A program made the translations under genes and the position numbers. This document shows positions 1 through 4,640 of a stretch of DNA of 5,496 nt, in pieces; position 1 is the first letter of the stretch, and each line of letters opens with the position of its first letter. Source of the stretch: Actinomycetota bacterium (GTDB lineage: Bacteria > Actinomycetota > Acidimicrobiia > Acidimicrobiales > JAHWLA01); the NCBI GenBank assembly GCA_019347595.1, contig JAHWLA010000184.1, positions 1-5,496 on the forward strand. The letters are read 5' to 3'. The notes beneath the pieces were generated by a model, which was not told the origin of the DNA, ran no database searches, and saw nothing but the letters and a program-made list of their open reading frames with translations.

Positions 1-611
1 CGGGCGGGACCTTCTGCGCCGGCGCCGACCTCAAGGGCGTGGCGAGCGGGCGGGGCAACCGGGTGTCCGACGACATGGACGACGACGGCCCCATGGGGCC
101 GACCCGCATGCTCTTGTCGAAGCCGGTGATCGCCGCCGTGGAGGGCCACGCGGTGGCGGGTGGGTTGGAGCTGGCCCTGTGGTGCGACCTGCGGGTGGCG
201 GCGACCGATGCCGTCTTCGGCGTGTACTGCCGGCGCTGGGGCGTGCCCCTGATCGACGGCGGGACCGTTCGGCTGGCGCGGCTGATCGGGCACAGCCACG
301 CCCTCGACCTGATTCTCACCGGGCGCGGCGTGTCGGGCGAGGAGGCACGAGGCATGGGGCTGGCCAACCGCCTGGTTCCCGCCGGCGACGCGCTGGGTGC
401 GGCTGTGGAACTGGCGCGGCAGGTGGCCGGGTTCCCGCAACTGTGCATGCGGTCGGACCGGCGGTCGTCGTACGAACAGTGGGGGATGGCCTTGGCCGAG
501 GCGCTCGCCAACGAGACGCGCCTCGGCATGGACGTGATCGCCTCCGGAGAGACGGTGGCGGGAGCGGCCCGTTTCGCGGCGGGCGAAGGCCGCCATGGCG
601 TCTTCGACTGA
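1..611 (+). CDS. Crotonase / enoyl-CoA hydratase family protein, 5' end outside window
   Basis: The reading frame is open from base 3 and ends at TGA 609-611, giving about 202 visible residues; the N-terminal third lies off the left edge. The GTG at 39 is internal and not the start, because the family motif G-T-F-C-A-G-A-D-L-K (oxyanion-hole loop) is encoded before it. The second oxyanion-hole segment, AVEGHAVAGGLELAL, follows and carries the Glu equivalent to Glu144 of rat mitochondrial enoyl-CoA hydratase (codon 168-170). Then comes FGVYCRRWGVPLIDGGTVRL; aligned without gaps to the rat enzyme, Cys (codon 228-230) sits where the second catalytic Glu (Glu164) is expected. The family acts on acyl-CoA thioesters in the cytoplasm, for example in beta-oxidation. 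Loss of Glu164 makes simple hydratase activity doubtful, so the reaction and substrate are unknown. The family call is firm. The next gene follows after 97 nt on the same strand. Confidence 0.92.
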   Translation, partial: GGTFCAGADLKGVASGRGNRVSDDMDDDGPMGPTRMLLSKPVIAAVEGHAVAGGLELALWCDLRVAATDAVFGVYCRRWGVPLIDGGTVRLARLIGHSHALDLILTGRGVSGEEARGMGLANRLVPAGDALGAAVELARQVAGFPQLCMRSDRRSSYEQWGMALAEALANETRLGMDVIASGETVAGAARFAAGEGRHGVFD

Positions 612-619
612 TGGCCTCG

Positions 620-675
620 CCGGTTCTCGTACGCGATATCCCCGTGGTCGAGGCGGTTTTGCGTATGAGAACGGG
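620..675. repeat. Imperfect inverted repeat between the crotonase and DJ-1 genes
   Basis: The arms CCGGTTCTCGTACGC (620-634) and GCGTATGAGAACGGG (661-675) are complementary at 13 of 15 positions and are separated by 26 nt. The repeat begins 8 nt after the crotonase stop and ends 33 nt before the DJ-1 family start. It could be an RNA stem-loop ending the upstream transcript, although no T-tract follows it, or a pair of half-sites for a repressor of the downstream gene. The sequence alone does not decide. Confidence 0.4.
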
Positions 676-708
676 GCCGGGGCCGGTCGTCGTGGGACCC
701 TTGTATCC

Positions 709-1296
709 ATGACGACGTTCGCCATCGTCCTGTTTCCCGACGTGGAGGAGCTCGACTGGGTGGGGCCGTGGGAGGTGCTCACGTCGTGGGCCAAGCACTT
801 TCCCGACGACGACGTGCACGTCTTCACCGTGGCCGACACGACCGACGTCATCACGTGTGCCAAGGGCGCGCGCGTGCTGGCCGACCACCCCTGGGACACC
901 GCCCCGTCCTTCGACGTCCTCGTGTACCCCGGCGGGCAGGGGACGCGTCGGCAACTGGGCGACGAGGTCATCCGGGGCCGCATCCGCAAGCTCACCGAGG
1001 CGGGCGCCCTCATGACGAGCGTGTGCACGGGCTCCCTCGTGTACGGGGACGCGGGCATCCTCGACGGCCGCCCGGCCACCACTCACTGGGCCGCCCTCGA
1101 CGAGCTCCGGGCGGTGAGCGAATACATCGACGTGCGAACCGGCGTCCGCTGGGTCGACGACGGCCACGTCATTACCGCGGCCGGCGTGTCGGCCGGAATC
1201 GACATGGCGCTCCACCTGATCTGCCGGCTGCACTCCGAGGAGCGGGCGCACCAGGTGAAGCTCGCCATCCAGTACGACCCCGCGCCGCCGGTGTGA
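709..1296 (+). CDS. DJ-1/PfpI family protein, isonitrile hydratase-like
   Basis: This is a 195-residue protein of the DJ-1/PfpI (class I glutamine amidotransferase-like) superfamily, of usual single-domain length. ATG 709 was chosen because the protein then opens with the family's first beta strand (TTFAIVLFPDVEELD). An in-frame ATG at 595 would add an unrelated tail overlapping the previous gene. The nucleophile elbow SVCTGSLVYGDAGIL contains Cys106, followed by the family-typical G-R-P-A-T-T-H-W. Asp16 in EELDWVGP, Cys106 and Thr107 match the Asp/Cys/Thr set described as catalytic in Pseudomonas isonitrile hydratase (InhA), which hydrates isonitriles to N-substituted formamides. No AraC-type DNA-binding domain follows, so it is not a GlxA-type regulator. 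No clear Shine-Dalgarno sequence precedes the start. The family is certain. Isonitrile hydratase is the best guess, but many homologues are untested. Confidence 0.9.
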   Translation: MTTFAIVLFPDVEELDWVGPWEVLTSWAKHFPDDDVHVFTVADTTDVITCAKGARVLADHPWDTAPSFDVLVYPGGQGTRRQLGDEVIRGRIRKLTEAGALMTSVCTGSLVYGDAGILDGRPATTHWAALDELRAVSEYIDVRTGVRWVDDGHVITAAGVSAGIDMALHLICRLHSEERAHQVKLAIQYDPAPPV

Positions 1297-1297
1297 A

Positions 1298-2275
1298 TCA
1301 GGCGAGCGTGGTCGATGCCGACCGCAGGCGGTGCTCGGCGTCCTGAGCGACGGCACGCACGATGTCGCCCGCCCGCTCTGTGCCGCGCACGGCGAAGACC
1401 GATTCGCCTGCGTAGAGCGCCGTTGCCTCTACCTCGCCTGACACATGGACGCTGGGGGGAACGGCAGCGAAGCGGGGGAGAGGCATGACGTGGTCGCCGA
1501 CACGGAGCTCGGCGACCACGTCGGACGGCGTCCGCTCGGCGGCCTCTACGGCTCGGCGCAGCACGCGGTGGGGCTCCGGCCCGTTGGGCCACAGGACCGA
1601 GAAGGCGTCGGTCATCACCGTGTCCGACGGCTGCGCCTCGATGACCGCCTGCTTCCAGACGTCGTGCGCGGCCGACTCGGCCGTGGCGATGAACCGCGTT
1701 CCCATGCGGACGGCCGAGGCGCCCGCGGCGAGCGCCGCCGCCAGGCCCCGACCAGTGCCGATGCCGCCCGCGGCCACGACCGGCACGTCGACGGCGTCGA
1801 GCACCTCGTCCAGCAAGGGCCACAGCGACCGGTCGCCCCACATCCGGCCACCGCCTTCGATGCCGCGCACGACGACGACGTCGCAGCCGGCGTCGACCGC
1901 GGCTCTCGCCTCGTCGACGGCGCCCACCTGCCACCCGGCGAGCGCCCCGGCCCCGTGGACGCGCGCCACCGCCTCGGCGCGCGGGGCGCCGTGGTAGAAG
2001 TCGACCAAGCGGACTCGCGATGCCACGGCCTCGATGAGCGCGTCGTCGTAGAACGGCATGAGCACGTTGACGCCGAGCGGGCCGTCCGTGCGCGCCGCCA
2101 CCGCCGCCACCAAGCGCTCGACGGCCGGGACGGGGACGAGAGCCGTGGCGAACATGCCCATGCCTCCCGCCTGGATCACCGAGGCGGCCAGCTCGGGAGA
2201 CCCGGCCCCGCCCATCGGCGCCAGTTGGATGGGCACGCTGCACCCCACGAGCTCGGTGAACGCGGTCTGCAGCAT
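1298..2275 (-). CDS. Nitronate monooxygenase-like NAD(P)H-dependent flavin oxidoreductase
   Basis: The 325-residue TIM-barrel flavoprotein belongs to the nitronate monooxygenase / 2-nitropropane dioxygenase family and has typical length. ATG 2275 was chosen because the protein then begins with the family pattern (F-T-E-L-V-G-C-S-V-P-I-Q-L-A-P-M-G-G). The longer frame to 2410 would run into the divergent yjbQ-like gene. The phosphate-binding part of the FMN site is visible as AAGGIGTGRGLAAALAAGA (about residues 168-186), followed by VRMGTRF. In class I enzymes the catalytic His lies in a QGxEAGGH motif. Here the motif reads RGIEGGGRMWG, with Arg144 in place of His. True nitronate oxidation is therefore uncertain, and a broader flavin oxidoreductase label is safer. 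Its stop codon is one base from the stop of the convergent DJ-1 family gene, leaving no room for a separate terminator. Its start lies 54 nt from the divergent GTG of the YjbQ family gene. Confidence 0.88.
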   Translation of the reverse strand: MLQTAFTELVGCSVPIQLAPMGGAGSPELAASVIQAGGMGMFATALVPVPAVERLVAAVAARTDGPLGVNVLMPFYDDALIEAVASRVRLVDFYHGAPRAEAVARVHGAGALAGWQVGAVDEARAAVDAGCDVVVVRGIEGGGRMWGDRSLWPLLDEVLDAVDVPVVAAGGIGTGRGLAAALAAGASAVRMGTRFIATAESAAHDVWKQAVIEAQPSDTVMTDAFSVLWPNGPEPHRVLRRAVEAAERTPSDVVAELRVGDHVMPLPRFAAVPPSVHVSGEVEATALYAGESVFAVRGTERAGDIVRAVAQDAEHRLRSASTTLA

Positions 2276-2317
2276 GGCTGCTTCATAGACCGGGCGCCCG
2301 CAGCGAGCAAGGCGCGG

Positions 2318-2323
2318 TAGGAA
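2318..2323 (+). promoter_or_regulatory. Ribosome binding site supporting the GTG start at 2330
   Basis: The sequence TAGGAA precedes GTG 2330 with 6 nt between them, which suits a Shine-Dalgarno site and supports this unusual start. It lies in the 54-nt divergent intergenic stretch 2276-2329, which must also carry promoters for both neighbours. I see no convincing -35/-10 pair there. Confidence 0.5.
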
Positions 2324-2329
2324 TACGGG

Positions 2330-2734
2330 GTGGACACCACCGAGCTCGAGTTGGACACCGCCGGCCGCCACGTGGTCGACCTCACGCCGGATGCCGAGCG
2401 CTTCTGCCACGGACGGGGCGACGGCCTACTCAACGTGTACGTCCCCCACGCCACCGCGGGTGTGGCCCTGTTCGAGCTGGGCGCGGGGTCCGAGCACGAT
2501 GTCGAGCAGGCGCTGACGCGGTTGCTCCCGCGGGACGACGGCTACTACCACCACCGCCACGGCTCGCCCGGGCACGGCGCCGACCACGTTTTGCCCGTGC
2601 TGGTGTCGCCCTCGCTCGTCGTGCCCGTCCTCGACGGTCGGATGGCGCTGGGTACGTGGCAGCGGTTGGCCCTCATCGATCTCAACGACGACAACCCCCG
2701 ACGACGCGTGCGGTTGAGCTTCGTCGGCGACTGA
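2330..2734 (+). CDS. YjbQ / UPF0047 family protein (secondary thiamine-phosphate synthase enzyme family)
   Basis: This 134-residue single-domain protein matches the YjbQ/UPF0047 family in length and in all its landmarks. They are the YVPHATAGVALFE segment (His40; usually H-T-(S/T)-A), a second cluster HGSPGHGADHVLPVL with His82 and His86, and the C-terminal PVLDGRMALGTWQRLALID (GTWQ at 108-111). Known family structures form trimers with clustered conserved histidines. E. coli YjbQ shows weak thiamine-phosphate synthase activity, but the physiological role is unclear. The protein is cytoplasmic, with no signal peptide or membrane segment. The start is GTG, chosen for the Shine-Dalgarno match TAGGAA and because the family region begins right after it. 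No thiamine biosynthesis gene is nearby, so the context does not support a thiamine role. It is divergent from the flavin oxidoreductase gene. Confidence 0.9.
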   Translation: MDTTELELDTAGRHVVDLTPDAERFCHGRGDGLLNVYVPHATAGVALFELGAGSEHDVEQALTRLLPRDDGYYHHRHGSPGHGADHVLPVLVSPSLVVPVLDGRMALGTWQRLALIDLNDDNPRRRVRLSFVGD

Positions 2735-2743
2735 CCACCGTCG

Positions 2744-2768
2744 GCCGCCGGACGTGTGTAACGGCGGC
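2744..2768 (+). terminator. Possible stem-loop after the YjbQ family gene
   Basis: GCCGCCG (2744-2750) and CGGCGGC (2762-2768) form a perfect 7-bp stem with an 11-nt loop, starting 9 nt after the YjbQ-family stop. No T-tract follows, so intrinsic termination is uncertain. The stem ends 20 nt before the next start codon and could equally lie in the 5' leader of the small acidic gene. Confidence 0.3.
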
Positions 2769-2788
2769 GTGGCGGGAAGGTCGTCGGC

Positions 2789-2968
2789 ATGGCGGATCAC
2801 ACCGAACAGACCGACGAAACCCCCATCTCCGACGTGCACGCCAACCCGCAGGACACCGCGTTCGGGAAGGCAGCGGCCGACGATCAGGAGCGCGTCGACC
2901 GCGGCGAGGAACCGTTGCACAACGAGGACAACGCGCCCCAGGCGTGGGGTAAGGCCGAGCCCAGCTAA
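2789..2968 (+). CDS. Small acidic hydrophilic protein of unknown function
   Basis: This 59-residue reading frame runs from ATG 2789 to TAA 2966-2968. A strong Shine-Dalgarno sequence, GGGAAGG (2774-2780), sits 8 nt before the ATG, which is the main reason to accept it as a gene. It begins MADHTEQTDETPISDVHANP and ends in NEDNAPQAWGKAEPS. It holds 15 Asp/Glu against 4 Lys/Arg, a single Trp near the C-terminus, and no Cys, signal peptide or hydrophobic segment, so it is probably cytoplasmic and perhaps largely disordered. I do not recognise a family. It follows the YjbQ-like gene by 54 nt on the same strand and could be co-transcribed with it. Its composition resembles small stress or spore-associated acidic proteins only in a general way, so no function is assigned. 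Confidence 0.65.
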   Translation: MADHTEQTDETPISDVHANPQDTAFGKAAADDQERVDRGEEPLHNEDNAPQAWGKAEPS

Positions 2969-2972
2969 AAAC

Positions 2973-3036
2973 GAACGCCCCAGCCCGCCCGCCGGCCCGC
3001 CGGGAACGCCCCAGCCCGCCCGGCCCAGCCCGCCCG
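2973..3036 (+). repeat. Short GC-rich direct repeats
   Basis: A 19-nt unit, GAACGCCCCAGCCCGCCCG, occurs exactly at 2973-2991 and 3004-3022 (period 31). Its last 13 nt, CCCAGCCCGCCCG, recur a third time at 3024-3036. The patch begins 4 nt after the stop of the small acidic gene. It is non-coding on the evidence I have and looks like a small tandem duplication. The rest of the roughly 200-nt gap to 3167 holds only weak dyads. Confidence 0.75.
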
Positions 3037-3144
3037 TCGACGATGGTGTGCGGACCGTCGGTGTCGGGCGCTCGGATGCCCGCTATCGCGCTATTCAGTT
3101 GTCGAAACTGCGGCTGTACCTCCCTTCGCGCGCACTCCTTCGCG

Positions 3145-3162
3145 GTCCCGGTCGCCCGGGAC
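3145..3162 (-). terminator. Stem-loop just downstream of the XRE regulator
   Basis: GTCCCGG (3145-3151) and CCGGGAC (3156-3162) form a perfect 7-bp stem around a TCGC tetraloop. On the minus strand it starts 5 nt after the regulator's stop codon, the position expected for a terminator. No U-tract follows, as is common for actinobacterial terminator-like hairpins, so its efficiency cannot be judged. Confidence 0.45.
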
Positions 3163-3167
3163 GATCC

Positions 3168-3494
3168 CTACGGCTCGCCTGGCTCGCCGCCAGTGCCGGC
3201 GGCTGGCTCGGCGCCGTCGGTCCGCAAGCCGCGGACGAGGTCGGCGGCGTCGACGCCGAGCGCCTGCGCCACCAGGAGCACGTTGTGGAGCGTGGGGTTC
3301 ACCTCCCCGCGTTCCAGGTGCCCGATGTAGGTTCGGTGTAGGCCCGACCGCTCGCCGAGTTGTTCCTGCGAGATGCGCAGTGCCGCTCGGCACCCGCGCA
3401 CTCGCCGCCCGAACTCCGCGGCATCGCGACGAGCCTGCTTGCGTACGTTGCCTGCCGTGCCCGCACGACAGGACGCGTTGCTTTCAGTTGTCAT
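3168..3494 (-). CDS. Small XRE-family helix-turn-helix transcriptional regulator
   Basis: The 108-residue protein has one XRE/Cro-CI type DNA-binding domain at about residues 27-90. The helix-turn-helix core is SQEQLGERSGLHRTYIGHLE (42-61), followed by RGEVNPTLHNVLLVAQALGV and a short Gly/Glu/Pro-rich tail. There is no ligand or dimerisation domain. In size and in the 'GLHRTYIGHLERGEVNP' pattern it resembles controller-type (C protein) regulators found near restriction-modification genes. ATG 3494 is preferred because the N-terminus then sits outside the promoter and operators at 3539-3586. An in-frame ATG at 3545 (125 residues) lies only about 5 nt from the predicted transcript start and cannot be excluded. 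Only a weak CAGG Shine-Dalgarno is seen. It lies 88 nt downstream of the Vsr-like gene on the same strand but has its own strong promoter. Autoregulation or LexA control is inferred from that promoter. Confidence 0.88.
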   Translation of the reverse strand: MTTESNASCRAGTAGNVRKQARRDAAEFGRRVRGCRAALRISQEQLGERSGLHRTYIGHLERGEVNPTLHNVLLVAQALGVDAADLVRGLRTDGAEPAAGTGGEPGEP

Positions 3495-3538
3495 GGTGCT
3501 GCCTGCTCTGCTCCCGGATCGAGGGTGGAGACCTCGTC

Positions 3539-3586
3539 CGAACATGTGTTCCCACGAGTATGTTCCGAACATACGTTCGCTGTCAA
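3539..3586 (-). promoter_or_regulatory. Promoter of the XRE gene with nested palindromic operators / SOS (LexA) boxes
   Basis: Reading the minus strand, TTGACA (3586-3581) is a perfect -35 and CATACT (3562-3557) a 4/6 match to -10, with 18 nt between them. Transcription should start near 3550. Site A, CGAACATACGTTCG (3566-3579), sits in the spacer and fits the Gram-positive LexA consensus CGAAC-N4-GTTCG exactly. Site B, CGAACATGTGTTCC (3539-3552), has one mismatch to that consensus, covers the predicted start point, and lies 27 nt away in the same orientation. A third dyad, GTATGTTCCGAACATAC (3558-3574), is a perfect 8+1+8 palindrome overlapping site A and the -10. Repressor binding at any of these would block the promoter. 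The sites could belong to LexA or to the XRE protein itself. The -35 overlaps the stop codon of the upstream Vsr-like gene. Confidence 0.72.
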
Positions 3587-4032
3587 TGGGAAATTCGTGA
3601 GCGGACCACTTGGGCGACGCGGGCGGCGGCGGCGACGGGGTCCTCGTGCTCCCACACCCGCACAACCGCCCACCCGGCGACGGCGAGCTGCTCGTCGGTG
3701 TCGCGGTCGCGAGCCACGTTGGCCGCCAGCTTGGCGCTCCACCAGGCGGCGTTCGACTTCGGGGAGGTGGTGTGCTCCGGGCAGCAGTGCCAGAAGCAGC
3801 CGTCCACGAACACTGCCACCCGGGCGGGCCCGAACACGATGTCGGCCTGACGGCGGAGCCCGGGCACCGGCCGCCGGTGAAGCCGGTACCGCAACCCGCG
3901 GCGATGGAGGGACGAGCGCAGGGCGCGCTCGGGGTCGGTGTCCCGAGAGCGCTGCCTGCTCATGCGCAACCGGGTGGCCTCGTCGGTGTCGAGCGTGGGC
4001 ACACGACCGCCCTGGCGCCCCGATCCGTTCAC
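3583..4032 (-). CDS. vsr: Very short patch repair (Vsr)-like DNA mismatch endonuclease
   Basis: The 149-residue protein has Vsr family length and architecture. The N-terminal signature MSRQRSRDTDPE is at residues 24-35, followed by HRRGLRYRLHRRPVPGLRR. Next comes ADIVFGPARVAVFVDGCFWH, with Asp64 equivalent to the catalytic Asp51 of E. coli Vsr, Cys79 to the zinc ligand Cys66 and His82 to His69. CCPEH (83-87) and His129 in VWEHE replace the other E. coli zinc ligands in the way common in non-enterobacterial Vsr proteins. Classical Vsr nicks next to T:G mismatches made by deamination of 5-methylcytosine, and is usually linked to a cytosine methyltransferase. None is in this window. The start is GTG 4032; GTG 4002 or ATG 3963 are alternatives, but the last would leave only the signature itself at the N-terminus. 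No Shine-Dalgarno is clear. The gene lies 34 nt after the YbaK-like gene on the same strand. Confidence 0.88.
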   Translation of the reverse strand: MNGSGRQGGRVPTLDTDEATRLRMSRQRSRDTDPERALRSSLHRRGLRYRLHRRPVPGLRRQADIVFGPARVAVFVDGCFWHCCPEHTTSPKSNAAWWSAKLAANVARDRDTDEQLAVAGWAVVRVWEHEDPVAAAARVAQVVRSRISH

Positions 4033-4045
4033 GGTCCGATTGTGC

Positions 4046-4065
4046 CCGAGCCCGCCGTGGCTCGG
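4046..4065 (-). terminator. Stem-loop between the YbaK-like gene and the Vsr-like gene
   Basis: CCGAGCC (4046-4052) and GGCTCGG (4059-4065) form a perfect 7-bp stem with a 6-nt loop, beginning immediately after the YbaK-family stop (4067-4069) on the minus strand. It lacks a T-tract. It suggests that the YbaK-like gene may be terminated, or attenuated, before the Vsr-like gene. Confidence 0.4.
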
Positions 4066-4066
4066 C

Positions 4067-4579
4067 TCAGCGGATCGTCAGCCCTTCCACCACCTCGGCG
4101 CCGGGGATGCGCTCGAACACGGCGGGCGAGACCTTGATCTTCATTGCTCGGCTCCCGCCTCCGAGGATGACCCAGTCCTGGCCCATGACCTCGCGGTCGA
4201 TCCACAACCGCAGGTCGGCCGGCAGGGCGAGCGCCGTCACCCCGCCGACCTGCATCCCGGTCAGCGCCGTCGTCTCCTCGGCGGTGGCGAACGACGCCTT
4301 GTTCACGCCCATGAGCCGCTTGACCCGGTTGTTCACGTCGACCCTCCGGGTGGCGAGGACGACGCAGGCGACGTACTGCTTCGGCTCCTTCTTCGAGGCG
4401 ACGACGATGGTATTGGCCGACACCTCGACGGGATAGCCGTAGCGCTCGGAAAAGAGAGCCGTATCGGCGAACGCCGGGTCGCACTCGACGATCTCGTAGG
4501 GGACACCGAAGCCGTCGAGCGCGGTGAGAACCGCTTGTTCGATGGCATCTCGGTCACGAGGGGCGTCGGTGGGCGTCAC
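4067..4579 (-). CDS. YbaK/EbsC-family aminoacyl-tRNA deacylase
   Basis: The 170-residue protein consists of one YbaK/aminoacyl-tRNA editing domain (cd04333 ProX-like style). Landmarks in order are VEVSANTIVVASKKEPKQYV, then CVVLATRRVDVNNRVKRLMG, the conserved KASFATAEETTALTGMQVGG, VTALALP, and the C-terminal VILGGGSRAMKIKVSP with VVEGL near the end. Related proteins hydrolyse mischarged tRNAs such as Cys-, Ala- or Ser-tRNA(Pro) in trans in the cytoplasm. The exact substrate cannot be read from sequence. GTG 4579 gives the family's normal length. An in-frame ATG at 4636 would add 19 residues of atypical codon use that overlap the candidate promoter of the divergent gene, so it is less likely, but neither start has a clear Shine-Dalgarno. 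The gene is divergent from the riboswitch-CAP unit and is followed by a stem-loop and the Vsr-like gene. Confidence 0.9.
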   Translation of the reverse strand: MTPTDAPRDRDAIEQAVLTALDGFGVPYEIVECDPAFADTALFSERYGYPVEVSANTIVVASKKEPKQYVACVVLATRRVDVNNRVKRLMGVNKASFATAEETTALTGMQVGGVTALALPADLRLWIDREVMGQDWVILGGGSRAMKIKVSPAVFERIPGAEVVEGLTIR

Positions 4580-4605
4580 GGCCGACCATCGTGCCGGCCC
4601 GCCCG

Positions 4606-4633
4606 TCAAGACCGGGGCAGAACGTGCCGAAGA
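4606..4633 (+). promoter_or_regulatory. Possible sigma-D/WhiG (FliA)-type promoter of the riboswitch transcript
   Basis: TCAA (4606-4609) and GCCGAAGA (4626-4633), separated by 16 nt, match 3/4 and 6/8 of the sigma-28 family consensus TAAA-N14-16-GCCGATAA. Transcription would start close to 4641, where the aptamer begins. A CATACA (4634-4639) could alternatively serve as a sigma-70 type -10, but it lacks a -35. This is a short pattern match only. Confidence 0.25.
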
Positions 4634-4640
4634 CATACAC

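Noticed and set aside
595..708. Start of the DJ-1 family gene at ATG 595
   Set aside because: It would add 38 residues unrelated to the family, overlap the crotonase stop and include the inverted repeat.
316..1356. Long minus-strand open frame opposite the crotonase and DJ-1 genes
   Set aside because: Its translation is Arg/His/Pro/Gly-rich low-complexity sequence, typical of the antisense frame of high-GC genes, and it covers two genes with clear family motifs.
1445..2320. Plus-strand open frames opposite the flavin oxidoreductase gene
   Set aside because: The composition is dominated by Arg, His, Asp and Gly without any motif, while the minus strand encodes a full FMN-binding protein.
2973..3036. 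CRISPR array
   Set aside because: The repeats are short, GC-only and unevenly spaced (31 and 14 nt), with no spacer-like sequence and no cas genes.
3043..3330. Plus-strand frame with CRNCGC, resembling a zinc ribbon
   Set aside because: Only one cysteine pair occurs, no second pair follows at zinc-ribbon distance, and more than half of the frame is antisense to the XRE gene.
3360..4436. Plus-strand 358-codon open frame across the XRE promoter, the Vsr-like and YbaK-like genes
   Set aside because: It spans three recognisable elements on the other strand and has shadow-like Arg/Pro/Ser-rich composition.
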